A stretch of DNA of 64,000 nt from Xenopus tropicalis (GCF_000004195.4 NC_030677.2:202480713-202544712), one strand, 5' to 3'. Shown: positions 11,104 through 23,655, counted from the first letter of the stretch. The notes: a model not told the origin generated them from the letters alone. Made by a program: numbers and translations.

Positions 11104-11443
11104 AAAGCTGGCCATACACGTTAAGATCTTCTCCCGATAGATCACCTACGGGTGGGCGATATCGGGCATATTTAGGCTAGTTCAATCGTTTGGCCCTGGG
11201 GCCAAACAATCTAATTATAACGGCGGCAATGGGCGCAGTCGGTTCGAGGACCACATCAACGTGCCAATGTGGTCCCTGATCCGACTAAATCTTTTAACCT
11301 GCCCGATCGATATCTGGCCAATTTCAGGGCAGATATCGGTCAGGCATGCCCGTCGTTAGTGCCTATACGTGGGCTGATACGCTGCCGAATCGGTCTAAGG
11401 GACCAATATCGGCAGCTACAATCGGCCCGTGTATGGCCACCTT
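11104..11443. repeat. GGTGGCCATACACG foldback MITE
   Basis: Left AGCTGGCCATACACG, right CGTGTATGGCCACC, with long internal inverted segments (GGGTGGGCGATATCGGGC, TTTGGCCCTGGGGCCAAAC). Copies recur at 20022-20365, 32649-32937 and 34135-34440, with a broken one near 16495-16640. The 32649 copy has clean TTAA flanks, so the family is TTAA-type. Confidence 0.8.
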
Positions 11444-11444
11444 T

Positions 11445-12182
11445 ATTCTATACTAGGAAGCTTGATGGCCATTAATGTTAGAGATGTGGCTAAACCCGAC
11501 ACACAGTACCCTGGGTACCGTAGCAGTTACACAGCAGTGTTGTTAGGCAGCATCCATCAGTATCATATTTAGGAGACTCACATGTGCAGTGACCTAGTGG
11601 GCGCGCAGCAAACTCTGCCATCTGGTGTCTCTCACTGAGCATTACACAGGCAAGTTAATGATTGATCTGGACAATGAGACTTCTCCTGAGTGACCAAGCG
11701 TTAAAGGACAGGCAGGTTAAAGGTCAACAATAGCCTCATCTCCTATACTCCGTGTCCATCTGTATATTATTCAAAATATGACCCGTAGGATAATATAGTT
11801 ATACGGATATCTTTATTAGCCAAGTAGAACAGCAGCAGGACACAGGCTGAATCAGAGGTGCGTTCTATTTGTCTGATATTTAAAAGTTACTTATAGGTTT
11901 CATTTTCATGAATGTTACATGGATTTCCTTATATAAAGGTTTTACTCCCTATTTATTTCTCTCTTCACCTCTCACCAAATATTTATGTCCCCTTTGAGCC
12001 CCCCGTCAGATGTTATGTGTGCTGATTATATCAAAAGACACCAGCAAGGCACATTCCTTAATGATCGCGGATATAATTAATTAGCAACGCTGCCAGGGAG
12101 GAGAAGAATGAAAGTGCTAAACAGAATTCAAATTTGGGCAATTACAAAATAATTTGGCCAAACGTTGTATCTGGTGAAAATG
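11445..12182. other. Intron sequence, no gene seen
   Basis: No recognised repeat or coding similarity; looks single-copy. Confidence 0.4.
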
Positions 12183-12183
12183 C

Positions 12184-12275
12184 GGTACAGGTATAGGACC
12201 TGTTATCGTGAATGCTCGGGACCTGGGGTTTTCCAGATAAGGGGTCTTTCCGTCATTTGGATCTCTATACAATGA
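12184..12275. repeat. ACAGGTATGGGA-family MITE, one end only
   Basis: GTACAGGTATAGGACCTGTT, GAATGCTCGGGACCTGGGGT and TTTCCAGATAAGGGGTCTTT match the left terminus of the element at 54804. Confidence 0.75.
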
Positions 12276-12482
12276 GGGGGCTATTCACAATTGCCAGAGC
12301 TTTCATACTCAATCCTAAAGGAAGCCCTTGTGGTTCTTTTAATACTGGGAGTGCCCAGGTTTTCAGGGACTTTTGCATTCTCACTGTTATTCATTAGCGA
12401 TATCAGAACTTTGTTTCTTTATATACATCTATATTATATATGCACCTTTTATGAGAATGAAGTTGGTGCACAATAAGACATA

Positions 12483-12879
12483 GGGGCTGATTTACTAACC
12501 CACGAATCCGACCCGAATTGGAAAAGTTCTGACTTGAAAACGAACATTTTGCGACTTTTTCGTATGTTTTGCGATTTTTTCGGATTCTGTACGAATTTTT
12601 CGTTACCAATACGATTTTTGCGTAAAAACGCGAGTTTTTCGTATCCATTACGAAAGTTGCGTAAAAAGTTGCGCATTTTTCGTAGCGTTAAAACTTAAGC
12701 GAAAAGTTGCGCATTTTTTTTATTTTTATTTTTATATTTATTTTTTATTGGTAACGAAAAATTCGTAAAGAATCCGAAAAAATCGCAAAACATACGAAAA
12801 AATCGCAAAATACCGATCATTACGAAAAAAACGCAATCGGACTCCATTCGACCCGTTCGTGGGTAAGTAAATCAGCCCC
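12483..12879. repeat. GGGGCTGATTTACTAA foldback MITE
   Basis: Left GGGGCTGATTTACTAACCCA, right GGGTAAGTAAATCAGCCCC. The interior is full of mirrored TTTTTCGTA / TACGAAAAA blocks. Close copies at 18843-19237 and 58541-58923. Confidence 0.8.
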
Positions 12880-13185
12880 ATGGAGTTGAAATTAAAGGGC
12901 TTTTTAATGCAGAAACCGACATGGACCTTGTCCCATAAAGCAATTTAGCTCGGCTGCAAATTACAGTAAAGAGAGTGGCCAAGTGATTGTAGGGATATCA
13001 ATTAAACGGGAACCCTCGGCTAGCAATGGGCAGGCACTTATTGTTCTATTCCACACATGTTTATTACATATGGGCGTGTATGGCAGAATTCTGTTTCAGG
13101 GGGGCAACTGAATGGTTGAAATGTGAGGAATCCCAGTTATCGGCAGAACAAATGCCCGTGGGCCTAACTGCACGAGGGGCATACA

Positions 13186-14350
13186 AAGCCACCTTAAGCA
13201 CCAGTAAGGCTACAGGGGACATCAATAACCCTCACAGGGTAAAAAACTAAATCCTCCCCTTTTTTAAATTTACCATCACTGTATTGGCCCCAGGGCCCCG
13301 TCCCCTCCCAAACTGCATCATTAATAACTTTAAAAATCCTTACTGCATCATGGGGAAACATGTGGGGCCCCAAGCAGGCATCCAGAAGGTACATGGGCCA
13401 AGAGGGGACTTTAATAACTCCACCCAGTCAATAAGTGATTAGAGAGATTAGAAACTCACCAGTTTGAGGTAGAAACAACTGTTTTAGACACATGAAGATA
13501 CACAGAGACACAGGGGGCAACAGTTTGTATAAATGGGGGGGTAACATGGAATCATCATAAAGGGTCATAACTTGTTCGGAGACAGCAGCATGCTGAGAGT
13601 GCACCAGGTCCCCCTGCAAAAAAATCTTTGAAATGCCCGGCATGCACAGATACCTAGCAACAACTTTGGCAACAAGATCGGCTATAGAGGAAGAAGCCCC
13701 TGTGGCCCAGGCCACCCTGTCCCCCATCCTTACAATTTCCCATTTTTTACAAGGGAGATAAGTATCACTGCTAAACCACCACTGTACTACAGCGGCAGCC
13801 CGTGCCTCTTTGATCGGGCAAAGCGGACCTATGGCAGCTACTTTCGATGCCCAGAAGGTCAAGGTTCCCTGTTCCTGCTAGAAGCCACCGGCGCTGCCTC
13901 GGATCAGCATTTCTGCTGTTGCTGAATTAAGGGGTTAAAAAAAAAAAAACCTCAAAGGAAAATCAAGTGCAGGCTTTAATAATTGAAGAGGCTTTCTCCA
14001 TTGCTGATAGAGCCAAGAGAAGCTGTGAGCAGGGTTTGTGGTGTTGGAAGATTTGATTAAAACGCTAACGAGCGTCTCGTGCTGCAATTAACTAGAAATA
14101 CCAGCAAACTGCTACAGTTATAGGACTCATTCACATCCACAAGCACAGTAGGCAAGTTGCACTTTCCCGCACATACTGCATAACTAGGCGCGCCGCTAAT
14201 CAGCTCCTACAGGCTGTAGGGATAGAGTTTATGGCTGACCTGTTGGCACCATTGTGCAAGGTAATGGCTGGCTGGTATCATCCGTCTCCCATGGGCAATA
14301 ACCACCATAGAATAACAATATAGGGCTCAGTTAGAAAGTGCAACCGGTAT
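13186..14350. other. Intron; contains an unrecognised 144-codon open frame on the minus strand (13428-13862)
   Basis: The frame at 13428-13862 is open on the minus strand and unusually long for this window (contains VAAIGPLCPIKEARAAAVVQ). I see no family signature, no splice-compatible neighbours and no second domain. It could be a remnant of a mobile-element gene or chance. I do not call it a gene. Confidence 0.25.
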
Positions 14351-14650
14351 CTTCAGCCTGATGGTAACTCCAGTTTCCCACTGTCAATCACTCAAACCCT
14401 TGGCGCCTATTGACCAATGGGAACCCTGTACTGTCGGGTGGGTTCACGCCAACCTTTGCACAGTTCTTGCGGGTCACGGGCGGGTTCGGGCGTATCCTCC
14501 TTTCCATTGTCCCCACCCACTACCTTACTCTGCTGGACAGCCAGTATTTATAGGTGCATGCCTGTCCCGCCCCCTTTGTGACATCATTGATGGGTGGGGC
14601 ACAGGTCTATAAATACAGATGCCTTTCCAGGTTGGGTTTCCCCAGCTCTA
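14350..14650. other. GC-richer intron segment, probably repeat-derived
   Basis: Contains GGGTCACGGGCGGGTTCGGG and CCCGCCCCCTTTGTGACATC, typical of dispersed amphibian repeats. No termini are clear. Confidence 0.3.
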
Positions 14651-14863
14651 TGTCTCAATAAGCGCAGCACACTTGCGCAAAAGAATAGGGAACACACGTC
14701 ACTCCCATAACAAACACTGGAAATTACGCTAGGCGGACTTATGTTCGGCACAACTGCACCCAAATCGCACTCACAGTTGCATTCATTTTGGCCAACTGGA
14801 CACAACTGTGGTAGGCGCGGCGCAATTGCATCAAGAGAATTGCCTGTGTCCTTAATGGCAACA

Positions 14864-15285
14864 GAATTCCATACCTTCCAACATTTGAAAACTATAAAGA
14901 GGGACAAAAAGGAATGCCACGCCCATTTTACAGCCACGCCCCCTAAATACCACTCCCGTTTTACATAATTTGGCAGGTTTTGTTTTATGTGTTATTACAA
15001 TTTTGCTAAAAAAAAATAGTGAAATTGCCCATTAAGCTGCGAGTCTTAGTTCCCCCAAGAGACCTGTTTAGCCCTTAGTGCAGGGGTTGAGTATGGAGTA
15101 TTCTGGGCTCTACCAAAAGCTACTTATTTCATTAAGTTTGAGAAACATTGTATCTTTTTAAGCATTCAGTGGAGAAGATCAAAGGGAAATGAGGGACTTT
15201 TCAGTAAGAATCCAGGACCATGGCCTGAACGGTTAAACTTGGGACAGTCCCGTGAAAATCAGGACAATTGGGAAGTATGGAATTC
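14864..15285. repeat. MITE with GAATTCCATAC termini
   Basis: Left GAATTCCATACCTTCCAACA, right TTGGGAAGTATGGAATTC: inverted ends. Interior has AGAGGGACAAAAAGGAATGC and GGGACAGTCCCGTGAAAATC, seen in a widespread element. It appears nested in a longer low-copy foldback (14720-15320). Confidence 0.6.
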
Positions 15286-15289
15286 TGGG

Positions 15290-15905
15290 GAAAAAATGAT
15301 GGCAATTGTAATAAAAATTGCACATTGCACACTGCCCCCACGGTAAGTGGATGTGCCCTATTGTCTTGTTTTGGGTGAAGTTTAAAGTTAAAGGAGAAGG
15401 AAAGGTATAATAATTTTACAGAAAGACAAACCAGTTCATCTATTCAGGGTTCTCTGCATTATCTGCAATGGAAATGTTAGCGAGCCGTGTGCAATAAGTG
15501 CCTCGTTCTCCATGAGATTTAATAGGAGGACAGGATTATTTTTCAGTTAGGGATCAGCGGGCAGCGTACACTCCCTGGGATCATTAGCTCAGTAATGAGG
15601 CTTGAAATTACCAAGCCCACCTACTATACATCTGCAGGTAACAGCTGGCTCCACCACATTTGCCTAAAAACTCCACCATATTTTATCTGATTTGACACAA
15701 TTTTTGCCCCGTCTGAAGAGATTCTATAGCCGTGACCTTAACAAAAAGCAAGCGCCTTACTTATCACTAGGGATACTTTATAAATGAGAATGCCCTTTAC
15801 GGCCGGGTTGGATGAATCAAAATGGCAAAGCCGCCGCCTTTACTGCTAAACTGATATTTCAGGGATAAACAAAATAATGAAAATACGAATGACACATTAA
15901 GCTCA
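15290..15905. other. Unique intron segment
   Basis: Apart from a short AAGGAGAAGGAAAGGTATAA fragment at 15391, no repeat recognised. 15440-15620 looks single-copy. Confidence 0.4.
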
Positions 15906-15929
15906 GCCAATGAGAGCAGTGTTAGAAGC

Positions 15930-16375
15930 AATTAGGGCTCATTTATATCTGAAGACTCGATGGGCGGATTTGAACTTTCCCCGCAGTATCATTAAAGGTA
16001 TTTGTGCTCAGATACACCCTGTGCACTTCCGTATAGTTGCGCTACTGATTCACAGCACTGTGCTACGCTCACCTCCTGACCAGGGGGCAGATCCAGGGTT
16101 CCCTTTGCACCCTGCGTCTATAGAAACACTGCACTTGCACCTAAAGAACTGGGTGCAGACGCCATTCGCCCGATGAACCCCGGAACTGAAGAGAGTGAAT
16201 TTGATGACTGGGACGCAGTTGCACCACACGCAGCTCGCAAGAGTCAGACGCAACACGATTGGGTCCAATTGACTGCCTGCCTGCGCAATGAAGCTGGAAT
16301 TTAGGGGGAAAAGTGCATTGTGGGAAGAAACGATTGCATCCAAAGTGCCCTCTCCCAATGCTTCAGGGTAAGTGA
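15930..16375. repeat. Foldback/MITE-like segment (GTGCACTTCCGTATAGTTGC family)
   Basis: Shares TGCACTTCCGTATAG with 34765-34780 and general layout with 52090-52395. Termini not resolved. Confidence 0.4.
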
Positions 16376-16382
16376 ATATACC

Positions 16383-16830
16383 TTAAGGTGGCCATTAGGT
16401 AAGCACCGAATCCATGTCTGTGACCGAACTGAATCCGAAACCTAAAAAATACTTGACTTTTGTCACGTAAACACTGAATTTCAGTGCATCCCTAGCGGCC
16501 ATACACGCTAAAATCACCAAGCGAGTGGATCTTCTCCCAATATCCCCATCTACGGGTGGGCGAAATTGGGCCCTGGGGGCAAACGATTGAATTAGAATGA
16601 CGGGTATAGGGGCAAGTCGGTTCAATTTTGTCTGATTTTCGAAAAAATTTAACATTTTTATTTTAGAAGAAAAAAAATGTAAAAAAAAAAAAACGAGAAA
16701 AACGAAAGAAAAAGTTATCATTTGTTCTATACTCTTTGAAAACAGATTAAGGATGCACCGAATCCAGCATTTGGTTTTGGGACTCCCCGAAACCATTTGT
16801 CTGGCCAAACCCAATCCTTAAAATCACGGT
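16383..16830. repeat. Mosaic of broken GGTGGCCATACACG and GATTCGG foldback elements
   Basis: TTAAGGTGGCCAT at 16383, a GAATCCGAAACC arm at 16430, GGCCATACACGCTAAAATCA at 16498, CTACGGGTGGGCG at 16551, and GCACCGAATCCAGCATTTGG at 16755. At least two insertions overlap. Confidence 0.55.
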
Positions 16831-16849
16831 ACTTTGTCCATGCCAGAAT

Positions 16850-17265
16850 TAGTATTTATAGAATGACCTATCCTAAGCAACTTTTCAATTGGTCTTCCTT
16901 ATTTCTTAGTTAAGAGTTTTTGAATTATTTGCCTTCTTCTTGCAAATCTGCAAGAATTTAAATGGGGAGTCACTGACCCCGGCAGCCAAAAAACTATTGC
17001 TCTGTGGGGCTACAAATGTATTGTTATTGTTACTTTTTGAAACTTTCTTTTCTATTCAGGCCCTTTCCTATTCATATATCAGTCTCTCAACCAAACCACT
17101 CCCTGGTTGCTTAGATAAATTGGACCCTAGCAACCAAATAAATGCTGAAAGGCAACAAGTGAAAATGAAGTAACTAAAAAGCTACAAATAATAAAAAAAA
17201 TTAAGACCAATTGCAAAATTGCTAAATATTTCTCTCTACATCATACTTAAAGCTAACTCAAAGGT
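16850..17265. repeat. TTAA-type MITE (CAATTTGCAATTGGTCTT family), reverse orientation
   Basis: Contains CAACTTTTCAATTGGTCTTC, GGGGAGTCACTGACCCCGGC and TTAAGACCAATTGCAAAATT, the family in reverse. Confidence 0.65.
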
Positions 17266-17545
17266 GAACAACAAAAGCAGAAAAAAACGCAAAGAAAGTA
17301 CATTTTTCGTAGTCGCACAAATAAACAAGAAACACAGAAAACCTATAAAACCCCAAAGAAAAGAAAGATCTTCCAGTTGTAAAAAACGACACCTGCAATC
17401 GACTTCTACATGACTTTTAGATGGCTTATTTTTTTTTTTTGCCGTTGTTCTGTTTTGACCCATAATGAATGGGGGGGAAAAAATTTCCGCAAAAAAATAT
17501 GAATTGAGAAAAAATACAATCTTCAGTAAATGCCCCTCATAAAGT
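17266..17545. repeat. Foldback-element fragment
   Basis: Shares ATCTTCCAGTTGTAAAA and GACTTCTACATGACTTTTAG with 50925-51260, followed by the CATAATGAAT arm end. Confidence 0.5.
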
Positions 17546-18840
17546 CCTAAGTAATTATCCCTCCAGGAAAGAATGTTGGGAAAAGCCAAGAACAATAATT
17601 GATCCGTGTAGATCAGAGCGCGGCATAAAGTCCAACACAAATGCTGAGAGTTACGGAGCGTTCCGAGAATGCAGCAAATGGTTCTATCAGCAAAATATTC
17701 AGCTGAGGACATGCAACGTATCGTCCCAACGGAGAGCCATTCAGCGAGAATCCCATTATGGAACCAAAGCTGGGCGAGATCTGTAGGACGCAAGCGCCAT
17801 CAGCTGAAACCACGTTGGGCGATATGCAGTGCAAATATATTCATTTATTAGCGGCAAAACGAAAGCATAAATTCAATATAAATCCCTAGCTCGGAATTTG
17901 TAAGGCGAAACAGTATTGACTATTCAGGAGCAATGGAGGGGGGGGGGGTAACTATGAAATGTTAGATGCGCTAAAAATGTTGGGCTTATTCTTCTCCCCA
18001 GGGCCCCATGCTCTGCTTCTGGAATGAGTAGACTTAAATGCAACCGGAGACTGCGATATCCCCTCCGTAGAGAGAGACAGAGAGAATTCTGCAAATTGCT
18101 CTCGCTTTTCCACAGTAACCGGCAGGGCCCTCCCATCTGAACCAGGGAGAAAAAATGTGTAAATCAGAGATGCCCAACTGCTGTTGAACTAGAACCCTCA
18201 GCACAAGGCTGTGACCACACAAATCAATCAAATGGAGGCTGGTGTAGTTGGCAGTAGCGCAGCGAGGGCGGCAGTCAGTTGGGTAACATTAATACGCTGC
18301 AATATATGGCTACCCGGCCCCTGTTTAATTAAAAAGAAAGACATTTTAGTGGCCACAGATATATGAATGGCCCTTAATAGAAAGAGTAGTGAGTCTATTT
18401 CTTTGTGAATTGTGGGCTGTAGGATGTGCAAGGCTGCTGTAAATAGTAAATATCAATTATTTACACTGTACTTTGTCCTTTGCGAGTCACTGAAATCTGA
18501 AATGTTTCCTTCAAAGGGGCCACTCTGACGCCAGGGGAAACGGACCAACCCCTCTTTGCCTACCCGAACAGTGGGACTGCACAATGAAAGCCATTTGGCC
18601 AAAATGACAAAGTAGAAAAGGATTGTAGGCATTACATAAATAATAAAAAAAAAAATTATGTTCTATTGCTCTGCACTGGTAAAACTAGTTTAACCTTATT
18701 TTGGCTACTGTGGTACTTCTAACACGCAACTTCCTGCATGTGGCGCTACTGGAGACCTGAGCCCCCGCTTATTTATGGGGGACAGGTATGATATGAATGA
18801 ATGGCGTGCCTCCACCCAGGGCAGGTATAGGTAGAACTAT
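17546..18840. other. Intron sequence, mostly unclassified
   Basis: No coding similarity. A G run lies at 17938-17948. 18640-18700 resembles the end of the TTAA-type element at 36840 (GCTCTGCACTGGTAAAACTA). The remainder looks single-copy. Confidence 0.4.
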
Positions 18841-18842
18841 AT

Positions 18843-19237
18843 GGGGCACATTTACTAATCCACGAATCCGAATCCTGAACGGCAAAAAACGAAGATTTCG
18901 GAACTTTTTGTCATCATCGCGACTTTTTCGTATTTTTCAAGACTTTTCGTTGCAAATTTTTCGTATTGAAAGATTGTAAATGCCGGGAAAACCTTTCTGA
19001 CTTTGATCCTTCAATGCATGTCTGCATGGGCTCGATCAGTGCACTTGCGCACGAAAGAACGTTCGTTGTGCAACAAACGTTCTTTCGTTCAATCCGACCA
19101 TTTCGGTAAGGTGACGAAAATTCGGAGAAAATACGAAAAAGTCGTGACGGCAACGAAAAAGTCACAAAAATATCGATCATTACGAAAAACCGCATTCGGA
19201 CGCCTTCGGAGCGTTCGTGGATTAGTAAATGTGCCCC
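18843..19237. repeat. GGGGCACATTTACTAA foldback MITE
   Basis: Left GGGGCACATTTACTAATCCA, right GGATTAGTAAATGTGCCCC. TAT flanks both ends (18840-18842 and 19238-19240). Same family as 12483 and 58541. Confidence 0.8.
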
Positions 19238-19240
19238 TAT

Positions 19241-19955
19241 GTCTCCTCCCTGGGAAAACTCTATGAGGTCCTCCTGGGACCCGGACTTCCTGCAACTCCC
19301 GGTACCTTGCCCCTCCCTTGGGGTAGCTGCTTACCGGGCAGTTGAGGATCTTCAGTATATGAACAGCCAAGACACCGGTTAAAATGGTGAACCAGATGAA
19401 CTTGTTTATTGTTGATGCAGGCAGAACACTTCAGAGGATGCCACACAGACAGCTCAAGTCACACACTCTCTCTTTGGGCTGCCCCCGGTACTCCCGCCGG
19501 ATGATCCCACCTAGGAACTCACCCCGGTCCACGCGTAGGGCCCCTTCACTGGGAACACTCCCAGGTGCTGACTTGGCTCCTCTTAACCCCTCTCTCTCCT
19601 GTTGGGGCTTTCTCTGCCGTTCTCTTTAGCCTGCCTGTCACTCCTAGAGTGAGGCATTTACTATTTACAGTACCTCCTGTACTAGAACACTAGCCTGTTG
19701 TTCACCTCCTTACAGAGTGGGTCCCAGGCAGAAAGACCTTCACAAAATGGGTGTCATCCCTTTTTCTATTGCAGCACACTGCCACCTAGTGGTTGCTGCT
19801 TAATGACAGGGAAACTCACTTTTCACACATAAACAGCTAGGACCACCTTTAGGAGTCCAAATCTCATAAGGCCACCCTCATGGTGCCTGTCTAAAGGGGA
19901 ATTCATCCTGAAGGGGCCCAATTCTTTGGTATCCCTACACAAGTGTTTGCTTTAA
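19241..19955. other. GC-rich unclassified segment, possibly LTR-derived
   Basis: Roughly 700 bp, GC-richer than its surroundings (CTTGCCCCTCCCTTGGGGTA, CCCGGTACTCCCGCCGGATG), with no coding similarity. Composition and length would fit a solo LTR, but I find no convincing termini or target duplication. Confidence 0.25.
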
Positions 19956-20021
19956 ATCCTTCGTTTATATAAACAAAGCTGCTGTGTAGCCCCAGGGGCA
20001 GCCATTCAAAGCGAAAAGGCA
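19955..20021. repeat. Fragment of the element whose core forms the 89-bp array at 36905-39600
   Basis: GTTTATATAAACAAAGCTGC then TGTGTAGCCCCAGGGGCAGC correspond to the 89-bp unit (TTTATATAAACTATAGTAGG; GCTGCCCCCGGGGCTACACA) read on the other strand. Confidence 0.6.
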
Positions 20022-20365
20022 AAGGTTAAGGTCCCTGATTCTAGCTGCCAATATCTGCCCCTTAGACTGATTCGGCAGCTAATCGGCCCATGTATGGGCA
20101 CTACTGACGGGCCTGCCCGACCGATATCTGGCCTGAAATCGGCCAAATCTCGATCGGGCAGGTTAAAATATCTAGTCGGATCGGAGATCGCATCGGCTTG
20201 TTGATGCGGTCCCCGGACCAACTTTGCCTATACCTGTCGTTATAATTCGATCGTTTGGCCCCATGGCCAAACGATCGAATTAGCCTAAATTCCCCTGATA
20301 TCGCCCACCCGTAGGTGGGGATATCAGGAGAAGATCCGCTCGCTGGCGACATCGCCAGGAGGGCC
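20022..20365. repeat. GGTGGCCATACACG-family foldback MITE, degraded ends
   Basis: Interior blocks match 11104-11443 on the opposite strand: TTTGGCCCCATGGCCAAACG, GATATCGCCCACCCGTAGGT, CGGGCAGGTTAAAATAT. Confidence 0.7.
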
Positions 20366-20678
20366 AAAGTGTGACAGGTAGTCTAGATCAGATCTTTTTG
20401 CATGTGTAGAGGTGATCTGAGGAGCTGGAACCCAAGAAGGGTCAAAGAAATGGATAGGCAGCCCAACCTGAAGGCAATTCAGTAGGAGATCAGAGGGGAA
20501 TGTTTAATTGTTGAGCTTGATTCTCCAAAATGACAGCTGTTCCATATATCTATATATCAATAACTGCACTCAAGCTACGGCTGCTGGATAACCAGTAATT
20601 GGACCACAAATAGGGGATGAACCCAACACCAAAAAACAAAAGTGTGTGAGGGACATGTAAAAAAAAAAGTTTGTGACG

Positions 20679-21895
20679 GTCATACCTAGGGGGGGGGGTT
20701 TCCCTTCCATTCAGTTCACATATATACATACGGGTGGAACTTGTTTAATTATATACAAGAGACAGCCCCTACTGTCATACCTAGGGGGGGGGTTCCCTTC
20801 CATTCAGTTCACATATATACATACGGGTGGAACTTGTTTAATGATATACAAGAGGCAGCCCCTACTGTCATACCTAGGGGGGGGTTCCCTTCCATTCAGT
20901 TCACATATATAAATACGGGTGGAACTTGTTTAATGATATACAAGAGGCAGCCCCTACTGTCATACCTGGGGGGGGGGTTCCCTTCCATTCAGTTCACATA
21001 TATACATTCGGGTGGAACTTGTTTAATGATATACAAGAGGCAGCCCCTACTGTCATACCTAGGGGGGGGGGGTTCCCTTCCATTCAGTTCACATATATAC
21101 ATTCGGGTGGAACTTGTTTAATGATATACAAGAGGCAGCCCCTACTGTCATACCTAGGGGGGGGGTTCCCTTCCATTCAGTTCACATATATAAATACGGG
21201 TGGAACTTGTTTAATGATATACAAGAGGCAGCCCCTACTGTCATACCTAGGGGGGGGGGTTCCCTTCCATTCAGTTCACATATATACATACGGGTGGAAC
21301 TTGTTTAATGATATACAAGAGGCAGCCACTACTGTCATACCTGGGGGGGGGGTTCCCTTCCATTCAGTTCACATATATACATACGGGTGGAACTTGTTTA
21401 ATGATATACAAGAGGCAGCCCCTACTGTCATACCTGGGGGGGGGTTTCCCCTCCATTCAGTTCACATATATACATACGGGTGGAACTTGTTTAATTATAT
21501 ACAAGAGACAGCCCCTACTGTCATACCTAGGGGGGGGGGTTCCCTTCCATTCAGTTCACATATATAAATACGGGTGGAACTTGTTTAATGATATACAAGA
21601 GGCAGCCCCTACTGTCATACCTGGGGGGGGTTCCCTTCCATTCAGTTCACATATATACATACGGGTGGAACTTGTTTAATTATATACAAGAGACAGCCCC
21701 TACTGTCATACCTAGGGGGGGGGGTTCCCTTCCATTCAGTTCACATATATAAATACGGGTGGAACTTGTTTAATGATATACAAGAGGCAGCCACTACTGT
21801 CATACCTAGGGGGGGGGGGGGTTCCCTTCCATTCAGTTCACATATATACATACGGGTGGAATTGCTTAATGATATACAAGAGGCAGCCCCTACGG
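20679..21895 (+). repeat. 93-bp minisatellite, 13 units, each with an 8-13 base G run
   Basis: Units start GTCATACCTAGG + G run + TTCCCTTCCATTCAGTTCAC and contain ACATACGGGTGGAACTTG and ATATACAAGAGGCAGCC. Start spacing runs 91-95 bp, mostly because the G run varies. Two recurring variants (TAATTATATACAAGAGACAG versus TAATGATATACAAGAGGCAG) appear in separate positions, indicating block duplication. Open frames across it are a by-product of unit lengths and are not genes. Confidence 0.96.
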
Positions 21896-21899
21896 TCAT

Positions 21900-22706
21900 C
21901 AAGATACCAAAACCGCTAATTAAATAAAATAGAGAGAAAACACTTAGTGCCACAAGTAAAGCGACTCCTAAGCATATTATCCTTACGCTAAATGAGGCTT
22001 CTGGAAACAAAACCACTCACTTCCCGCTTATTGAGGGTTTTTTCTTTTCCAATTAATTTCTGTTTACCTTAAATGTGCTACAAAATGTACAAAATCTGAA
22101 CCTGCTCTTCCAGTGAAAGAAAACACAAGGTAAAACCCAAAGCCCCTTCAGAATGACTAGATTTCTACACTTAAGTAATTCATGACAGAAAACAGATAAT
22201 TCAAAGCCTATATGATATAAATATTTAAAACTCATGGCAGACGTCCCCCCCCCCCCCCCCAAACACATGTAATACGGTAGCATCAATTAAGCTATTTTCC
22301 TGTAAGAGACTTCAGCTTTCTGGGGTTTTTTTTTTTTCCTTTCTTAATTTTTTTTTTCAATGCCTAAACTGAAATGCATTAATCCTTAAAAGGATTAATG
22401 TGAAAGTGATCCTTTTAAAAAATTATGTGGATAAATGAAAGTGTTTGGTGAACCTTAAGTTGGACTGAAAAAATTATTTTTTTTTTTGTTGACCATAGCA
22501 GGCAGGCATTACTTTGCAGGGCCGATCAATAGATATTAGCTTTGGAAAAAGACAGATATAGAAAAGAGCTGCATCATATTTTGAAGACGACGGGGTAAGC
22601 CTGAAATTGTCTCAATCAAGGCAGTTTTTTTCCTTCCTTCGGCCTGCTTCCCATCTGTTCCCTTTCAGGTTAAGACTATTCATTTAAAAATAATGTCATT
22701 AGTTTC
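21900..22706. other. Intron sequence with C and T runs
   Basis: A run of about 17 C at 22244-22260, T runs at 22325-22336 and 22480-22488, and a small palindrome CCTTAAAAGGATTAA near 22384. No gene. Confidence 0.5.
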
Positions 22707-23605
22707 AATTGATTTGGGACTACATTTGGATAGATAGATCTCGGGCTGCTCAACAGGATTTCTTACCTACTCTTACAAGACAAACAAAGTAGTAAAGATT
22801 CTAGATTTATTGATGATAATCAACTTTTCTTCTGTTTAGCAAAATATATATATATTTATTCACAATGTCATTCTCTGATAAAGACGGGAAATTTCTCCAT
22901 ACGGACTATAGATGTTACTGTAGGTACCGGGCAATGATAGCTATAAACTGTTATATTGTAATCAAATAAAAGATAAAATGAATAAATATATTATTTATAT
23001 TATATTTAGGAATATAAAATAAACTGTATAATTGTAATAAAAATATAAACAGTATAACGACAATAATATACATATAATTGGTATAAAAAAAAACAAAAAT
23101 AATTTGGGACTACATTTGGATAGATAGATCTCGGGCTGCTCAACCGGATTTCTTACCTACTCTTACAAGACAAAAAAAGTAGTAAAAAGTCTAGATTTAT
23201 TGATGATAATCAACTTTTCTTCTGTTTAGCAAAATATTATATATATATATATATATAAATACATTTATTCACAATGTCATTCTCTGATAAAGAGCTTTGG
23301 GAAAGTTCTCCATAAGGACTATAGATGTTACTGTAGGCACCGGGCAATAATAGATATAAACTGTTATATTATTCATATCATATTTAGGAATATAAAATAA
23401 ACTATATAATTGTAATAAAAATATAAACAGTATAACGACAATAATATACATATAAATGGTATGATAAAACAAAAATAATTTGGGACTACATTTGGATAGA
23501 TAGATCTCAGGCTGCTAAACCGGATTTCTTACCTACTCTTGCAAGACAAAAAAAAGTAGTAAAAATTCTAGATTTATTGATGATAATCAACTTTTCTTCT
23601 GTTTA

Positions 23606-23655
<50 letters not shown>

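Noticed and set aside
17236..17793. 185-codon minus-strand frame
   Set aside because: Half of it lies in MITE/foldback sequence and the remainder is low-complexity; no similarity seen.
19241..19955. Solo LTR of a retrotransposon
   Set aside because: Composition fits, but I could not find paired TG/CA ends with a target duplication, so it is left unclassified.
20679..21895. Regular repeats that could be mistaken for a CRISPR array
   Set aside because: Repeats are contiguous with no unique spacers, and the genome is a vertebrate.
20673..22016. Plus-strand frames up to 213 codons with repeated peptide blocks
   Set aside because: They read through the 93-bp minisatellite, frame shifts follow G-run length, and the peptide (repeated GG and SIQFTYIHTGG-like blocks) has no family.
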